DNA of 64,000 nucleotides from Methylococcus sp. EFPC2 (GCF_016925495.1 NZ_CP070491.1:2604001-2668000), one strand, 5' to 3'; counted from the first letter of the stretch, positions 1 through 10,738 are shown. Numbers and translations: made by a program. The notes: generated from the sequence alone by a model not told the origin.

Positions 1-345
1 CACGACACCATACCCTGGGCCGGGCACGCCAATTATGCTGCCTCCAAGGGCGGGGTGCACATGTTGATGAAGACTCTGGCGCAGGAACTGGCCATGCACA
101 AGATCCGGGTCAACGGCATCGCGCCGGGCGCCATCAAGACGCCGATCAATGTCAACGCCTGGGCCACGCCGGAGAAGGAAGCCCAGTTGCTGGAGCTGAT
201 TCCCTACGGCCGCGTCGGCTATTCCGAGGACGTCGCCAAGGCCGCGGTCTGGCTCGCGTCCGACGAGTCCGACTATGTCACCGGCGCCACCCTTTACGTG
301 GACGGCGGCATGACCCTGTACCCCGGCTTCGAGAGCGGGGGCTGA
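1..345 (+). CDS. SDR family oxidoreductase, C-terminal part (5' end outside window)
   Basis: This is the C-terminal half of a short-chain dehydrogenase/reductase, probably an NAD(P)-dependent sugar or alcohol dehydrogenase in the cytoplasm. The frame is open from base 1 and shows the catalytic YAASK (YxxxK) motif, then the RVNGIAPGAIKTP segment and the family's C-terminal signature DYVTGATLYVDGGM. This is the classical glucose 1-dehydrogenase-like subgroup, but the substrate cannot be read from the sequence. Its stop lies 33 bases before a GMC oxidoreductase on the same strand, so the two were probably cotranscribed and may act on one oxidation pathway. The Rossmann nucleotide-binding half is not in the window. 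Confidence 0.93.
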   Translation, partial: HDTIPWAGHANYAASKGGVHMLMKTLAQELAMHKIRVNGIAPGAIKTPINVNAWATPEKEAQLLELIPYGRVGYSEDVAKAAVWLASDESDYVTGATLYVDGGMTLYPGFESGG

Positions 346-378
346 GATGAGCCCGTCGCGATCCCGGAGGCTGCCATC

Positions 379-1809
379 ATGATTTACGACTACCTCGTCA
401 TAGGCTCGGGTGCCGGCGGTTCGGCGGCGGCCTACCGCCTCGCCGAGACCGGCCGCTCGGTGCTGCTGGTCGAAAAGGGCGAAGCGCTGCCGACCGACGG
501 TTCGACGCTGGATTTCCGCCAGGTGATGGGCGACGGCCGCTTCAAGAGCCGGGAAAACTGGCTGGACCGGAAGAACCGGCCCTTCGCCCCGGAGGAATAT
601 TTCAACCTGGGCGGCAAGACCAAATGGTACGGCGCCGCGCTGCTGCGCTTCGATCCCCGGGAATTTGAGGCCGATCCCGCTTTTCGATGCCCGGCATGGC
701 CCATCGCCTACCCGGAACTGGAGCCCTGGTACGCGCAAGCCGAAGAATTGCTGGGCTTGCGGGAATTTCCCGTCGAACCCGATTTGCTGGATATCCAGCG
801 TAAGATCGAGCGGCCCGGCGGCTGGCGTAGCCGGCCTCTGCCCTTGGCGCTGAAGCCCGAAATACGGGAATACGAGGCCGAGGCGCGCCATTTCGACGGC
901 TTCGCCTCGCTGCGCGGTTTGAAGGCGGACGGGCAGAATGCCTTGCTGGCCCGGGTCGCGCAAAGGGACACGCTGACCGTCACACTGGGCCGGCCGGTGC
1001 GCGAGCTGCTCGGCGACGACGCGGATCCCCGGCACATCGTCGGCGTCAGGCTGGCCGACGGCCAGGTCCACCGCGCCGACCAGATCTTGCTCGCCGCCGG
1101 CGCCCTGCATAGCCCCAGGCTGCTGCAACGCTATCTCGCGGCCCACGACCTGATCGGCACATTGCCCGGCACCCGTAGCGTGGGGCGCCATTTCAAGCGC
1201 CACATCCTGACCGCCCTGGTCGCGGTTTCGCCGACGCGCAAGACCGACGTGCTGCGCAAGACCGCGCTCTGGCTGCACGAAGATTTTCCGCACGGCAGCA
1301 TCCAGCCGCTGGGCTTCGGCGCCGACGTGCTCGCCTCGCTGCTTCCGCATCGGGTGCCGCGACCTCTGGCCCTAGCCTTCGGAACCCGCGCCTACGGATT
1401 CTTCCTGCAGACCGAGGACGGCTCCCACGCCGACAACCGCGTGCTGGCCGAAGCCGGCGGCAGGCCGCCCCAGCTCGACTACGACACGGCCCGGTTGCCA
1501 GAAGCCGAACGGGAGCATGGGGCCATGGTCAAAAGCTTTCGTCGCGCGCTGTTCAAGGCGGGCTATCCGAGTGTCACGCGGCCCATCCCGCTGGCCGGCA
1601 CCGCCCATGCCTGCGGCACCCTGGTCAGCGGCGACGATCCGGCGCGCTCCGCGGTCGACCGCCACGGCAAGGTGCACGGGCTGGAGAACCTCTACGTGGC
1701 GGACGGCAGCATCCTGCCGCGCATCGGCCGGGTCAATCCGGCCCTGACCATCTACGCCTGGGCGTTACGGCTGGCCGATCACCTGATCGCCGGCCCCATG
1801 AAGCGATAG
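379..1809 (+). CDS. GMC family FAD-dependent oxidoreductase
   Basis: A 476-residue flavoprotein of the glucose-methanol-choline oxidoreductase family, which oxidises alcohols or sugars. The N-terminus carries the FAD-binding motif IGSGAGG at about residues 8-14, followed by LLVEKG. The C-terminal GMC domain has the HACGT segment holding the catalytic histidine (about residue 414), the VADGSILP motif and NPALTIYAWA near residue 455, with the second catalytic position (Asn). The start has a GGAGG ribosome-binding site eight bases upstream. It lies between an SDR dehydrogenase and a GH63-like glucosidase, which suggests oxidation of a released sugar. The electron acceptor is not evident. No Tat or Sec signal is seen. 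Confidence 0.9.
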   Translation: MIYDYLVIGSGAGGSAAAYRLAETGRSVLLVEKGEALPTDGSTLDFRQVMGDGRFKSRENWLDRKNRPFAPEEYFNLGGKTKWYGAALLRFDPREFEADPAFRCPAWPIAYPELEPWYAQAEELLGLREFPVEPDLLDIQRKIERPGGWRSRPLPLALKPEIREYEAEARHFDGFASLRGLKADGQNALLARVAQRDTLTVTLGRPVRELLGDDADPRHIVGVRLADGQVHRADQILLAAGALHSPRLLQRYLAAHDLIGTLPGTRSVGRHFKRHILTALVAVSPTRKTDVLRKTALWLHEDFPHGSIQPLGFGADVLASLLPHRVPRPLALAFGTRAYGFFLQTEDGSHADNRVLAEAGGRPPQLDYDTARLPEAEREHGAMVKSFRRALFKAGYPSVTRPIPLAGTAHACGTLVSGDDPARSAVDRHGKVHGLENLYVADGSILPRIGRVNPALTIYAWALRLADHLIAGPMKR

Positions 1810-1821
1810 GGGAGACACCCG

Positions 1822-4536
1822 ATGAACACGAAAACGACAGCACTCGGCGCCGAACCGCAGCGACTGGAGAACCTGAGGCAAGGAAGGGAAAACTGGCGAT
1901 TGTGGGGGCCTTACCTGGCCGAGCGGGCCTGGGGCACGGTACGCGAGGACTACAGCGCGGACGGCACGGCCTGGGAGCATTTCTCCCACGATCAGGCCCG
2001 CTCCCGCGCCTATCGCTGGAGCGAGGACGGCCTGGGCGGCATCTGCGACGAGCGGCAGCGCCTGTGCTTCGCGCTGGCCTTGTGGAACGGGCGCGACCCC
2101 ATCCTCAAGGAGCGCGCATTCGGCCTCACGGGTAAGCAGGGCAACCACGGCGAGGACGTCAAGGAGTATTACTTCTACGACGACGCCACGCCCAGCCACG
2201 CCTGGCTGAGTTATCTCTACAAATACCCCCAGGCCGAATACCCCTACACCCGGCTGGTGGAGGAAAACGCCCGCCGCGGGAGGGAACAGCCGCCCTTCAG
2301 CCTGCTGGACACCGGCGTGTTCGCCGAGAACCGTTACTGGGACGTGCGGGTGGAATACGCCAAGGCCGGCCCGGAAGAAATCCACATCCGCATCACCGCG
2401 ACCAACCGCGGTCCGGAGCCGGCCGTGCTGCATCTGCTGCCCAGCCTGTGGTTCCGCAACACCTGGAGTTGGGGAGACGAAGCGCGGGAGCGGCCCGTGC
2501 TGCGCGAAGCAGCAGCCCCGGACGGCGCGGCCTGGGCCGTGCAAGCGGCCCATCCCGAACTCGGCGACTACCGTCTGTACGGGCGCCAGCCGGCGGAACT
2601 GCTGTTCACCGAAAACGAGAGCAATAGCAAACGGCTTTGGGGTAGCGACTCTCCCTCGCCTTATGTGAAAGACGCCTTCCATCGCCGGGTGATAGGACGC
2701 GAGGAAGCCGCGGTCAATCCGGCCTACACCGGCAGCAAGTTCGCCGCGTGGCACATCCTGATCGTCCCCGCCGGCGGCAGCGAGCGGGTGGATCTGGTAC
2801 TGACTTCGAGTGAAGCGAGCCAGCCCTTCGCCGGCGGCGACGAGTGGTTTCGGCGACGCCGGGCGGAAGCCGACGATTTCTACGACGCGCTATTGCCGCA
2901 GGCCGACGCGCACGACCGCCGCATCGTGCGCCAGGCTATGGCCGGCATGATCTGGTCCAAGCAATTCTTCCATTACGACGTGTTGCGCTGGCTGGGAGGC
3001 GACGGCCATCCGCCGCCGGAAAGCCGCAAATCCGGGCGCAACGGGCGCTGGAAACATCTGCGCGCGGCCGATGTCATCTCCATGCCCGACACCTGGGAAT
3101 ATCCCTGGTTCGCCGCCTGGGACCTGGCCTTTCACTGCATGGCCTTCAGCCTGATCGACGTGGATTTCGCCAAGGACCAGATTGAACTGCTGCTGAAGGA
3201 AACCTACCTCCATCCCTGCGGGCAGATACCGGCTTACGAATGGGCCTTCGGCGACGTCAATCCGCCGGTGCAGGCGCTGGGCGCCTTGCAGGTGTTCCGC
3301 GAGGAACGGCGGCAACGCGGCGTGGGCGACCGCAGCTTCCTGCAGCGGGTCTTCCACAAGCTGCTGATGAATTACGCCTGGTGGATCAGCACCAAGGACG
3401 CCGACGGTCTCGACGTGTTCGAAGGCGGCTTCCTGGGGCTGGACAACATCTCGGTGTTCGACCGCTCCATGCCGCTGCCGGCCGGCTACCGGCTCAAGCA
3501 GTCCGACGCCAGCGGCTGGATGGCCATGTTCGCCCTGAACATGACGGTCATCGCGCTGGAGCTGGCGGTCGAGGACCGCGACTACGAGGACGTTGCGCTG
3601 CAGACCTACGAGCAATTCCTCAACATCGCCGACAGCATGGCCGGCCACACCGGCACCGGCATTTCCCTCTGGGACGACGAGGACGGCTTCTACAAGGATT
3701 TGTGGGTGGAACCCGACGGGCGCCATCATCGGGTCAACGTCTATTCCTGGGTGGGCCTGATCCCGCTGTTCGCTTGCGAAGTGGTCGACGAACGCCTGCT
3801 GCGCAACGTGCCGCGCTTCCGCAGGCTGATCGACAGCCACATCGGCGGCGTGTTCCAGGGCAACACCATCTGCGCCTGCCCCTATCATCGCAACGCGCGC
3901 GGCGAACATCTGCTGTCCCTGGTGGATCACACCCGGCTACCGGCCATCGTGCGGCGTTTGTTCGACGCGAACGAGTTCCTCTCACCGCATGGCATCCGCA
4001 GCCTCAGCCGCGTCCACGCCGAGCGCCGCGATCTGGGCAGCCTGCCGGGGCTGGGGCGGGCCTTGATCGAATACGTGCCGGGTGAATCCAATTCCGGTCT
4101 GTTCGGCGGCAACTCCAACTGGCGCGGGCCGGTGTGGCTGCCGACCAATTACGCCCTGATCCTGACCCTGGAAAAATTCCACCGCTTCCTCGGCGACGGC
4201 TACACGGTGACGGCACCCGGCCTGGCGGATCACGAACTGACACTCGGCGAAGTGGTCGCCTGCCTGGCCCGGCGGATGAGCGGTTTGTACCGTCCGGATG
4301 CGGACGGCCGCATCCCGGCTTTCGCCCCGGACAGTCCCTGGCAGCACGACGAACACTGGCGCGATCATCTGCTGTTCTTCGAATATTTCCACGGCGATTC
4401 CGGCCTGGGGTTGGGCGCGGCCCATCAGACCGGTTGGACCGGACTGCTCGCCAACCTGGTATTGCGCGCCAACGGACGGGACATCGCCGGCCTGGGCGCC
4501 GGGGAAGAAAGCGCAAGACCGGCCCTGGCGGCATGA
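1822..4536 (+). CDS. GH63-like (MGH1-type) glucosidase family protein
   Basis: A 904-residue protein resembling bacterial members of the glycoside hydrolase 63 / mannosyl-oligosaccharide glucosidase-like group, with an (alpha/alpha)6 barrel in the C-terminal half. Typical sequence features are the opening RLWGPYLAERAWGTVREDYS, the DVISMPDTWEYPWFAAWDLAFH stretch (read here as two pieces around residues 415-435), GGFLGLDNISVFDRS and the WRGPVWLPTNY motif near residue 768. These proteins hydrolyse alpha-glucosides or glucosylglycerate/mannosylglycerate-type compounds; the substrate here is unknown. There is no signal peptide, so it is probably cytoplasmic. It starts 12 bases after the GMC gene with a GGGGAG ribosome-binding site. 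The next gene follows nine bases later, so the three appear to form one operon. Confidence 0.85.
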   Translation: MNTKTTALGAEPQRLENLRQGRENWRLWGPYLAERAWGTVREDYSADGTAWEHFSHDQARSRAYRWSEDGLGGICDERQRLCFALALWNGRDPILKERAFGLTGKQGNHGEDVKEYYFYDDATPSHAWLSYLYKYPQAEYPYTRLVEENARRGREQPPFSLLDTGVFAENRYWDVRVEYAKAGPEEIHIRITATNRGPEPAVLHLLPSLWFRNTWSWGDEARERPVLREAAAPDGAAWAVQAAHPELGDYRLYGRQPAELLFTENESNSKRLWGSDSPSPYVKDAFHRRVIGREEAAVNPAYTGSKFAAWHILIVPAGGSERVDLVLTSSEASQPFAGGDEWFRRRRAEADDFYDALLPQADAHDRRIVRQAMAGMIWSKQFFHYDVLRWLGGDGHPPPESRKSGRNGRWKHLRAADVISMPDTWEYPWFAAWDLAFHCMAFSLIDVDFAKDQIELLLKETYLHPCGQIPAYEWAFGDVNPPVQALGALQVFREERRQRGVGDRSFLQRVFHKLLMNYAWWISTKDADGLDVFEGGFLGLDNISVFDRSMPLPAGYRLKQSDASGWMAMFALNMTVIALELAVEDRDYEDVALQTYEQFLNIADSMAGHTGTGISLWDDEDGFYKDLWVEPDGRHHRVNVYSWVGLIPLFACEVVDERLLRNVPRFRRLIDSHIGGVFQGNTICACPYHRNARGEHLLSLVDHTRLPAIVRRLFDANEFLSPHGIRSLSRVHAERRDLGSLPGLGRALIEYVPGESNSGLFGGNSNWRGPVWLPTNYALILTLEKFHRFLGDGYTVTAPGLADHELTLGEVVACLARRMSGLYRPDADGRIPAFAPDSPWQHDEHWRDHLLFFEYFHGDSGLGLGAAHQTGWTGLLANLVLRANGRDIAGLGAGEESARPALAA

Positions 4537-4545
4537 GGAGGAGCA

Positions 4546-5091
4546 ATGACGATGACAGCGCACGATAGCGAACGTATCGGTCTTACGGCCGGTCCGATTT
4601 CGGCTGCGAACGGTGTGATCTGCCCCGCCTGCGGTGGCGCGAATCCCGACGACGCCGTATTCTGCGGCCACCCCGGCTGCCACAAGGCGCTGGGCGAATT
4701 TAAGTATGTGCTGGAGGAGTTGCTGGCCGCGCGGAGCCGTATCGAGCGCCTGGCCGACGGCGTGGCGCAGTTCGCCGGCAAGCCGCCTTTCATCGCCGTG
4801 CACGCAATCTGGTTCGGTCTTTGGGTGCTGGCCAATGGCCGGGTGTTTGGAGCCTTGCCGGTATTCGACGAGTATCCGTACAGCCTGCTGGGACTGGTCC
4901 TCGCCGTCGAGGCCATCTTCATCACGGGCTTCGTGCTGATCAGCCAGAACCACCAGACGGCCTATTCGGAGAAGCGGGCGGAACTGGATTATGAGATCAC
5001 CATCCGTTCCTACCGCAAGCTCATGGAACTGGAACGGCGCCTGGAAACACTAAAGCCGGCCCCATCATCTGAAGGAAAACAGACACCATGA
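4546..5091 (+). CDS. DUF1003 membrane protein with N-terminal zinc ribbon
   Basis: A 181-residue protein. Residues 25-50 hold a compact cysteine cluster (CPACGG...[11 protein letters not shown]) that looks like a zinc ribbon. It is followed by a DUF1003-type domain with two membrane segments (about residues 84-100 and 108-130), the typical SQNHQ motif just after the second one, and a C-terminal coiled-coil-like helix. The function of DUF1003 proteins is unknown. The start is supported by an AGGAGG site directly after the glucosidase stop. The last four bases overlap msrP (ATGA), so translation is coupled with the methionine sulfoxide repair gene. Confidence 0.85.
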   Translation: MTMTAHDSERIGLTAGPISAANGVICPACGGANPDDAVFCGHPGCHKALGEFKYVLEELLAARSRIERLADGVAQFAGKPPFIAVHAIWFGLWVLANGRVFGALPVFDEYPYSLLGLVLAVEAIFITGFVLISQNHQTAYSEKRAELDYEITIRSYRKLMELERRLETLKPAPSSEGKQTP

Positions 5092-6023
5092 AAAGACCTT
5101 TACTCATACCCGCCATCCCGTCTTCAGAAATCACCCCGCGCGAGGTTTTCCACCAGCGCCGGCGTTTCATGCAATTGGCCGCCGGCGCCTCCGTCGCCGC
5201 CCTGCTGCCCGGTTGGTCCGAGGCGGGCGAGCGGCTGGCGGCCGAAAAATCCAGGGATTACCAGGTGCCGGACAAGCTGACGCCCTTGGTGGACGTGACC
5301 CACTACAACAACTTCTATGAATTCGGCACCGGCAAGGAAGATCCGGGGCAAAACGCGGGATCGCTGAAGACCCGGCCCTGGACGGTGGCGGTGGAAGGCG
5401 AGGTACACAAGCCCAAGGTGTTCGACATCGATGAGCTGCTCAAGCTGGCCCCGCTGGAGGAGCGCGTCTACCGGCTGCGCTGCGTCGAGGCTTGGTCCAT
5501 GGTCATCCCCTGGATAGGTTATTCGCTGGCGGAACTGATCAAGCGGGTCGAGCCCACCGGCAACGCCAAATACGTCGAATTCGTCACCCTGTTCGACCCG
5601 CAGCAGATGCCGGGCCAAAACTCGCCGGTGCTGGACTGGCCTTACCGCGAAGGCCTGCGCCTGGACGAGGCCATGCATCCGCTCACCCTGCTGACCCTGG
5701 GACTGTACGGCGAAGTGCTGCCCAACCAGAACGGCGCGCCGGTGCGCCTGGTGGTGCCGTGGAAATACGGCTTCAAGAGCGCCAAATCCATCGTCAAGAT
5801 ACGCCTGACCGAGAAGCCGCCGGTGACTTCCTGGATGGCGGCGGGTCCGCGCGAATACGGCTTCTACTCCAACGTCAACCCGGAAGTCGACCATCCGCGC
5901 TGGAGTCAGGCCAAGGAGCGCCGCATTGGCGAATTCCTCAAGCGTCCGACCCTGCCCTTCAACGGCTACGCCGAACAGGTGGCCTCGCTCTACGCCGGCA
6001 TGGATTTACAGAAAAACTTCTGA
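5088..6023 (+). CDS. msrP: Protein-methionine-sulfoxide reductase catalytic subunit MsrP
   Basis: MsrP (YedY) is a periplasmic molybdopterin enzyme that reduces oxidised methionines in envelope proteins, with electrons from the haem membrane partner MsrQ. The 311-residue product has a Tat-type signal (RRRFMQLA at about residues 24-31 followed by a hydrophobic stretch). It also has the [16 protein letters not shown] motif and the Mo-ligand cysteine in [12 protein letters not shown] (about residue 134). [14 protein letters not shown] and the C-terminal GFYSNVNP motif are also typical. Length matches the family. msrQ follows downstream but is separated by a 147-bp dispersed repeat, instead of the tight spacing or overlap usual for this pair. 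Confidence 0.96.
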   Translation: MKRPLLIPAIPSSEITPREVFHQRRRFMQLAAGASVAALLPGWSEAGERLAAEKSRDYQVPDKLTPLVDVTHYNNFYEFGTGKEDPGQNAGSLKTRPWTVAVEGEVHKPKVFDIDELLKLAPLEERVYRLRCVEAWSMVIPWIGYSLAELIKRVEPTGNAKYVEFVTLFDPQQMPGQNSPVLDWPYREGLRLDEAMHPLTLLTLGLYGEVLPNQNGAPVRLVVPWKYGFKSAKSIVKIRLTEKPPVTSWMAAGPREYGFYSNVNPEVDHPRWSQAKERRIGEFLKRPTLPFNGYAEQVASLYAGMDLQKNF

Positions 6024-6038
6024 TGCGCGACAAAATTG

Positions 6039-6185
6039 TAGGGTGGATGCCCGAAAGGGCGATCCGCCAAGCATCCAACAAACGGCGAAGACGCCGGCTC
6101 GTTCGCATCAGCCGGTGCGGAAATCCGCTGTCGTTTATCCCGTATCCTTGCGGCGGAACCCGGTGGAGCCGGTTCCGCCCTACGG
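6039..6185 (+). repeat. Dispersed repeat R1, copy a (palindrome-ended)
   Basis: A 147-bp non-coding element between msrP and msrQ. Its left end is a hairpin (GGATGCCC-GAAA-GGGCGATCC, starting at about 6044) and its right end a second one (GGCGGAACC...GGTTCCGCC, about 6152-6179). Both ends recur in copy b (10821-10965, opposite strand), and the right end also in copy c (32147-32269). Two imperfect palindromes bounding a short non-coding body is the layout of REP/BIME and IS200/IS605-derived non-autonomous elements. The right hairpin ends about ten bases before the msrQ start and could influence its translation. Confidence 0.75.
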
Positions 6186-6195
6186 TCTACGGCCG

Positions 6196-6873
6196 ATGAG
6201 CACCGTCGGTGGAAGCCCGCTCGCGGGCGGCCGTTTGCTGGTGATCCTCAAGGTAATTATGTTCGCCGCCGCCCTGATACCGTTGGGCAAGCTGGTCTAC
6301 GAAGGCTTGAACGACGGTCTGGGCGCCAATCCCATCGAAAAGATCACCCACGTCACCGGCTGGTGGGCGCTGAGTTTCCTGCTGCTCTCCCTGTCCATCA
6401 CTCCGCTGCGGCGCATCACCGGCTGGTCGTGGTGGATGAGACTACGCCGCATGCTGGGGCTGTACGCCTTCTTCTACGCCGGCCTGCACTTCCTCACCTA
6501 TTTGGTGCTGGACCAGTTCTTCGACTGGCCGGCCATCGTCAAGGACATCGCCAAGCGGCCCTATATCACCGTCGGTTTCCCCGCTTTCATGCTGATGATC
6601 CCCCTGGCCATCACCTCCACCGACGCCATGATCCGCCGACTGGGCGGGAAGCGCTGGCGGCTTCTGCATCGACTGATCTATCCGATCGCCGTCGGCGGCG
6701 TCGTGCATTTCTGGTGGCTGGTGAAAAAAGACATCCGCGAGCCCGCCCTGTTCGCCGCGCTGCTCGCCGGTCTGCTGATCATACGCGCCGGCTATTGGCT
6801 GCGCGGCCGGATGAGACGGAACCTTCCGGCCGGCGCCATGAACGCCGCCCCCGCACACCGAACGGATGGCTAA
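6196..6873 (+). CDS. msrQ: Haem-containing membrane subunit MsrQ
   Basis: MsrQ (YedZ) is the cytochrome b-type inner membrane protein that passes electrons to MsrP. The 225-residue product has about six hydrophobic segments, and candidate haem ligands lie in GLHFLTY, LLHRLIYP and VHFWW. The frame stays open upstream into the repeat, but the ATG at 6196 gives the normal family length and N-terminus (short polar start, then LLVILKVIMFAAALIPL). The ribosome-binding site is poor, and the region just before it is the terminal hairpin of repeat R1a. The stop overlaps the GFA gene. Confidence 0.93.
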   Translation: MSTVGGSPLAGGRLLVILKVIMFAAALIPLGKLVYEGLNDGLGANPIEKITHVTGWWALSFLLLSLSITPLRRITGWSWWMRLRRMLGLYAFFYAGLHFLTYLVLDQFFDWPAIVKDIAKRPYITVGFPAFMLMIPLAITSTDAMIRRLGGKRWRLLHRLIYPIAVGGVVHFWWLVKKDIREPALFAALLAGLLIIRAGYWLRGRMRRNLPAGAMNAAPAHRTDG

Positions 6874-7276
6874 AATGTTGACGGGCGGTTGCCACTGCGG
6901 CGCGATCCGCTACGAGGCGGACGGCGTGCCCTTTCACGAAACGAATTGCCATTGCTCGATCTGCCGCCGCACCACCGGCGCGCCCTTTGTGGCGTGGTTC
7001 AGCGTGGCGCGGTCCGACTTCCGCATCGTGCAAGGCACGCCGCAACGATACCGGTCATCGGAAAAAGGAAGGCGTAGCTTCTGCCCGACCTGCGGCACGC
7101 AACTGACTTTCGAGCATGAGGACATGCCGGACGAAATCGACATCACGACCTGCAGCCTCGACGACCCCGAGCGCTTGCCGCCGCGGGACCATACCCGCAC
7201 CCGCAGCAAGCTGTCCTGGGTCGAGCTGGGCGACGGCCTGCCCGAGCATCCCGAGTCCAGAAACCCGGATCGCTAG
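6866..7276 (+). CDS. GFA family (glutathione-dependent formaldehyde-activating-like) protein
   Basis: A 136-residue zinc protein of the GFA/CENP-V family. The zinc ligands are recognisable as GGCHCGAIRYE near the start, CHCSICRR at about residues 30-37 and FCPTCGTQL at about 70-78. Family members include a glutathione S-(hydroxymethyl) lyase, but most are uncharacterised and the annotation gives only the fold. It overlaps the msrQ stop by eight bases. An alternative ATG at 6875 gives the common family start MLTGGCHCG and may be the true one. Confidence 0.9.
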   Translation: MAKMLTGGCHCGAIRYEADGVPFHETNCHCSICRRTTGAPFVAWFSVARSDFRIVQGTPQRYRSSEKGRRSFCPTCGTQLTFEHEDMPDEIDITTCSLDDPERLPPRDHTRTRSKLSWVELGDGLPEHPESRNPDR

Positions 7277-7535
7277 GCGCGAGCACGAACCGAGCATATT
7301 GGTGGCGGCCACGACCCCTCGTCACTAATTTCGGTGGAAATAGCGGCCCATCGTAAACGAAACCCTTGCGAAAACGCGGCCCATGCCCGTCGATCGGCCG
7401 GACGGCCGGGATCGAGCGAGATCGGGCCGACCGGACCTTGGCGGGCACGGTCCATGCTGGATTATCAGCGAGCACGGAATGCACGGACTCGGACCCGGGA
7501 CGGTCGGGAAACGCCACAGATTCGGGAGCACGGCC

Positions 7536-7718
7536 ATGAACACCCACGAACATAATCTTGCCAAGCACACGGTCGAACGCCAGCTCGAAGAAGGCATGTT
7601 CGCGGCGCTGGTGAAATACGCCGGTTACATCCTCTGGCTGCATTATTCGGGATTGCTCGCCGAAGCGAACGCTGCGACAGCGGCTTCGGCCATGAGCCGT
7701 GAGACGGCCCGCTATTGA
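7536..7718 (+). CDS. Small hypothetical protein (60 aa)
   Basis: I do not recognise this product. The ATG at 7536 follows GGGAG at a suitable distance. The peptide starts with a charged helix-like stretch (HNLAKHTVERQLEEG), then has one hydrophobic stretch (MFAALVKYAGYILWLHY) and a short alanine-rich tail. This could be a small membrane-associated peptide. It stands alone between the GFA gene and the convergent sigma-54 regulator. The 259 bases before it (7277-7535) contain GC-rich inverted repeats around 7393-7430 but no recognisable gene. Confidence 0.45.
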   Translation: MNTHEHNLAKHTVERQLEEGMFAALVKYAGYILWLHYSGLLAEANAATAASAMSRETARY

Positions 7719-7798
7719 CGGCGAGGAACCCTGGCCCGCCCAGGCCGCGCGGACGCCGGCCTCACCGGCTCCGGGTTGAAACTCAAGCGGCGCGGGAC

Positions 7799-9700
<1,902 letters not shown>

Positions 9701-9711
9701 AAGGCGGTTGC

Positions 9712-9831
9712 GTGATCGATGTGGGCTGGCGGGAACTTTTTTACGCCTGTTTCGGGGCGAAAGGAATCACCCCGGTTTTCGTCGGCGCGGTGTTCGTCTA
9801 TAAAGCGCTGGAACGGGAAATCGGAATCTGA
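9712..9831 (+). CDS. Possible 39-aa small ORF
   Basis: A GTG-initiated frame of 39 codons just upstream of, and divergent from, the sigma-54 regulator. The translation looks protein-like: a polar start with two aromatic residues, a central hydrophobic GITPVFVGAVFVY segment, and a charged end. There is no clear ribosome-binding site and I know no family. It may be a remnant or chance. Confidence 0.25.
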   Translation: MIDVGWRELFYACFGAKGITPVFVGAVFVYKALEREIGI

Positions 9832-9896
9832 GGTTTGCTGACAAGACAACGACGTTGAATTCTTGAACCGAACGCCTTCACGATTAGATTTCACAA

Positions 9897-9925
9897 TTGA
9901 CGCTGGGAAAGGTGTGAAATATCGT
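9897..9925 (+). promoter_or_regulatory. Candidate sigma-70 promoter for the VOC gene
   Basis: TTGACG at 9897-9902 and TATCGT at 9920-9925 are separated by 17 bases, about 60 bases upstream of the VOC start. An inverted repeat, GGCCTC-GATAGT-GAGGCC, follows at about 9938-9955 and could be an operator or leader hairpin. The assignment is by eye. Confidence 0.35.
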
Positions 9926-9987
9926 TCAAATCCAGATTCGGCCTCGATAGTGAGGCCGACTACACGTTAGGTCTCTCAGGAACCTCA

Positions 9988-10368
9988 ATGAATCTCGCCG
10001 CCGTCGAAATCAAAGCCTTCGTGCCCGCAACAAACTTCGAGTTGTCGAAGCAGTTCTACGTCGCGCTTGGGTTCGAGATTCCGTGGTCCTCCGAAAATCT
10101 GGCCTACGTTCGTCACGGGAACACAAGCTTTCTCCTTCAAGCATTCAACTACCCCGAGTTCATCAAGAACTTCCAGATGCATCTCCTGGTAGAGAACGTC
10201 GATGATTGGTACGCCAGCATCACGGCCAGCAAGGTGAGTGAGCGGTTCGGCGTCAGGATCGATGCCCCTCAAAATCAACCCTGGGGTATGAGAGACTTCC
10301 CGCTATTCGATCCCAGTGGGGTTCTGTGGCGGGTCGCCCAAAACATCCCGACGCATGCAACGGCATGA
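9988..10368 (+). CDS. VOC (glyoxalase/bleomycin resistance) family protein
   Basis: A 126-residue vicinal-oxygen-chelate fold protein. The paired beta-alpha-beta-beta-beta motifs are recognisable from FYVALGFEI near residue 25, the LLVENVDDWY segment at about 72-81, and the closing FPLFDPSGVLWRVAQ, which is typical of the bleomycin-resistance-like subgroup. Such proteins bind or modify small toxic compounds; no substrate can be assigned. Base composition of this gene and its upstream region is visibly lower in GC than the neighbours, which suggests recent acquisition. Confidence 0.85.
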   Translation: MNLAAVEIKAFVPATNFELSKQFYVALGFEIPWSSENLAYVRHGNTSFLLQAFNYPEFIKNFQMHLLVENVDDWYASITASKVSERFGVRIDAPQNQPWGMRDFPLFDPSGVLWRVAQNIPTHATA

Positions 10369-10378
10369 GTTGCCCTTC

Positions 10379-10738
10379 ATGGAGGCGGGTCCGTCAGCGG
10401 ACTTGATAAGGGAAAAGTGCATTACCAAAGACGGCCGCGCCATTTACGGAAAGGTTCCGGACGGTGTGGTCTGCAAAAGAACGGAACCGGTCAAAAACCT
10501 ATTGACCGTGCTTCCTGGGGGAACCCAAAGCAAAAATTCCGCCGTACCCGCTCCATCTGCGGTCGGCTCGGGAAAGGAAAACATTGCGCTGAGCCGCTAC
10601 ACGTGCGACGGCAGGACTTACTGCTCGCAGATGACGTCCTGCGAAGAGGCCGTTTTCTTTTTGAAAAACTGTCCCGACGTCAATATGGATGGAAACAACG
10701 ACGGCGTTCCGTGCGAAAAACAATGGTGCGGACAGTAA
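10379..10738 (+). CDS. Excalibur calcium-binding domain protein, apparently lacking its signal peptide
   Basis: The C-terminal 45 residues form an excalibur-type domain: YTCDGRTYCSQMTSC, then FLKNCP and the calcium-loop-like DVNMDGNNDGVPCE. Before it lies a DUF4124-like segment (CITKDGRAIYGKV...VCK), usually found right after a signal peptide in secreted proteins. Here the frame has no signal peptide: it is open upstream only by overlapping the VOC gene (possible start at 10316) or starts at the internal ATG 10379. The 5' end was probably lost when the VOC segment arrived, so this may be a pseudogene. The assignment of the domain is firm; the start is not. Confidence 0.6.
   Translation: MEAGPSADLIREKCITKDGRAIYGKVPDGVVCKRTEPVKNLLTVLPGGTQSKNSAVPAPSAVGSGKENIALSRYTCDGRTYCSQMTSCEEAVFFLKNCPDVNMDGNNDGVPCEKQWCGQ

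Noticed and set aside
9715-9750. TGGCGGG...TTTTT as a sigma-54 promoter
   Set aside because: The -12 element lacks TTGC and no activator site or downstream gene fits.
9950-9975. GTTAGGT just before the VOC gene, like an integron attC core
   Set aside because: No matching RYYYAAC partner or stem structure on either side of the gene; a single 7-mer is chance level.
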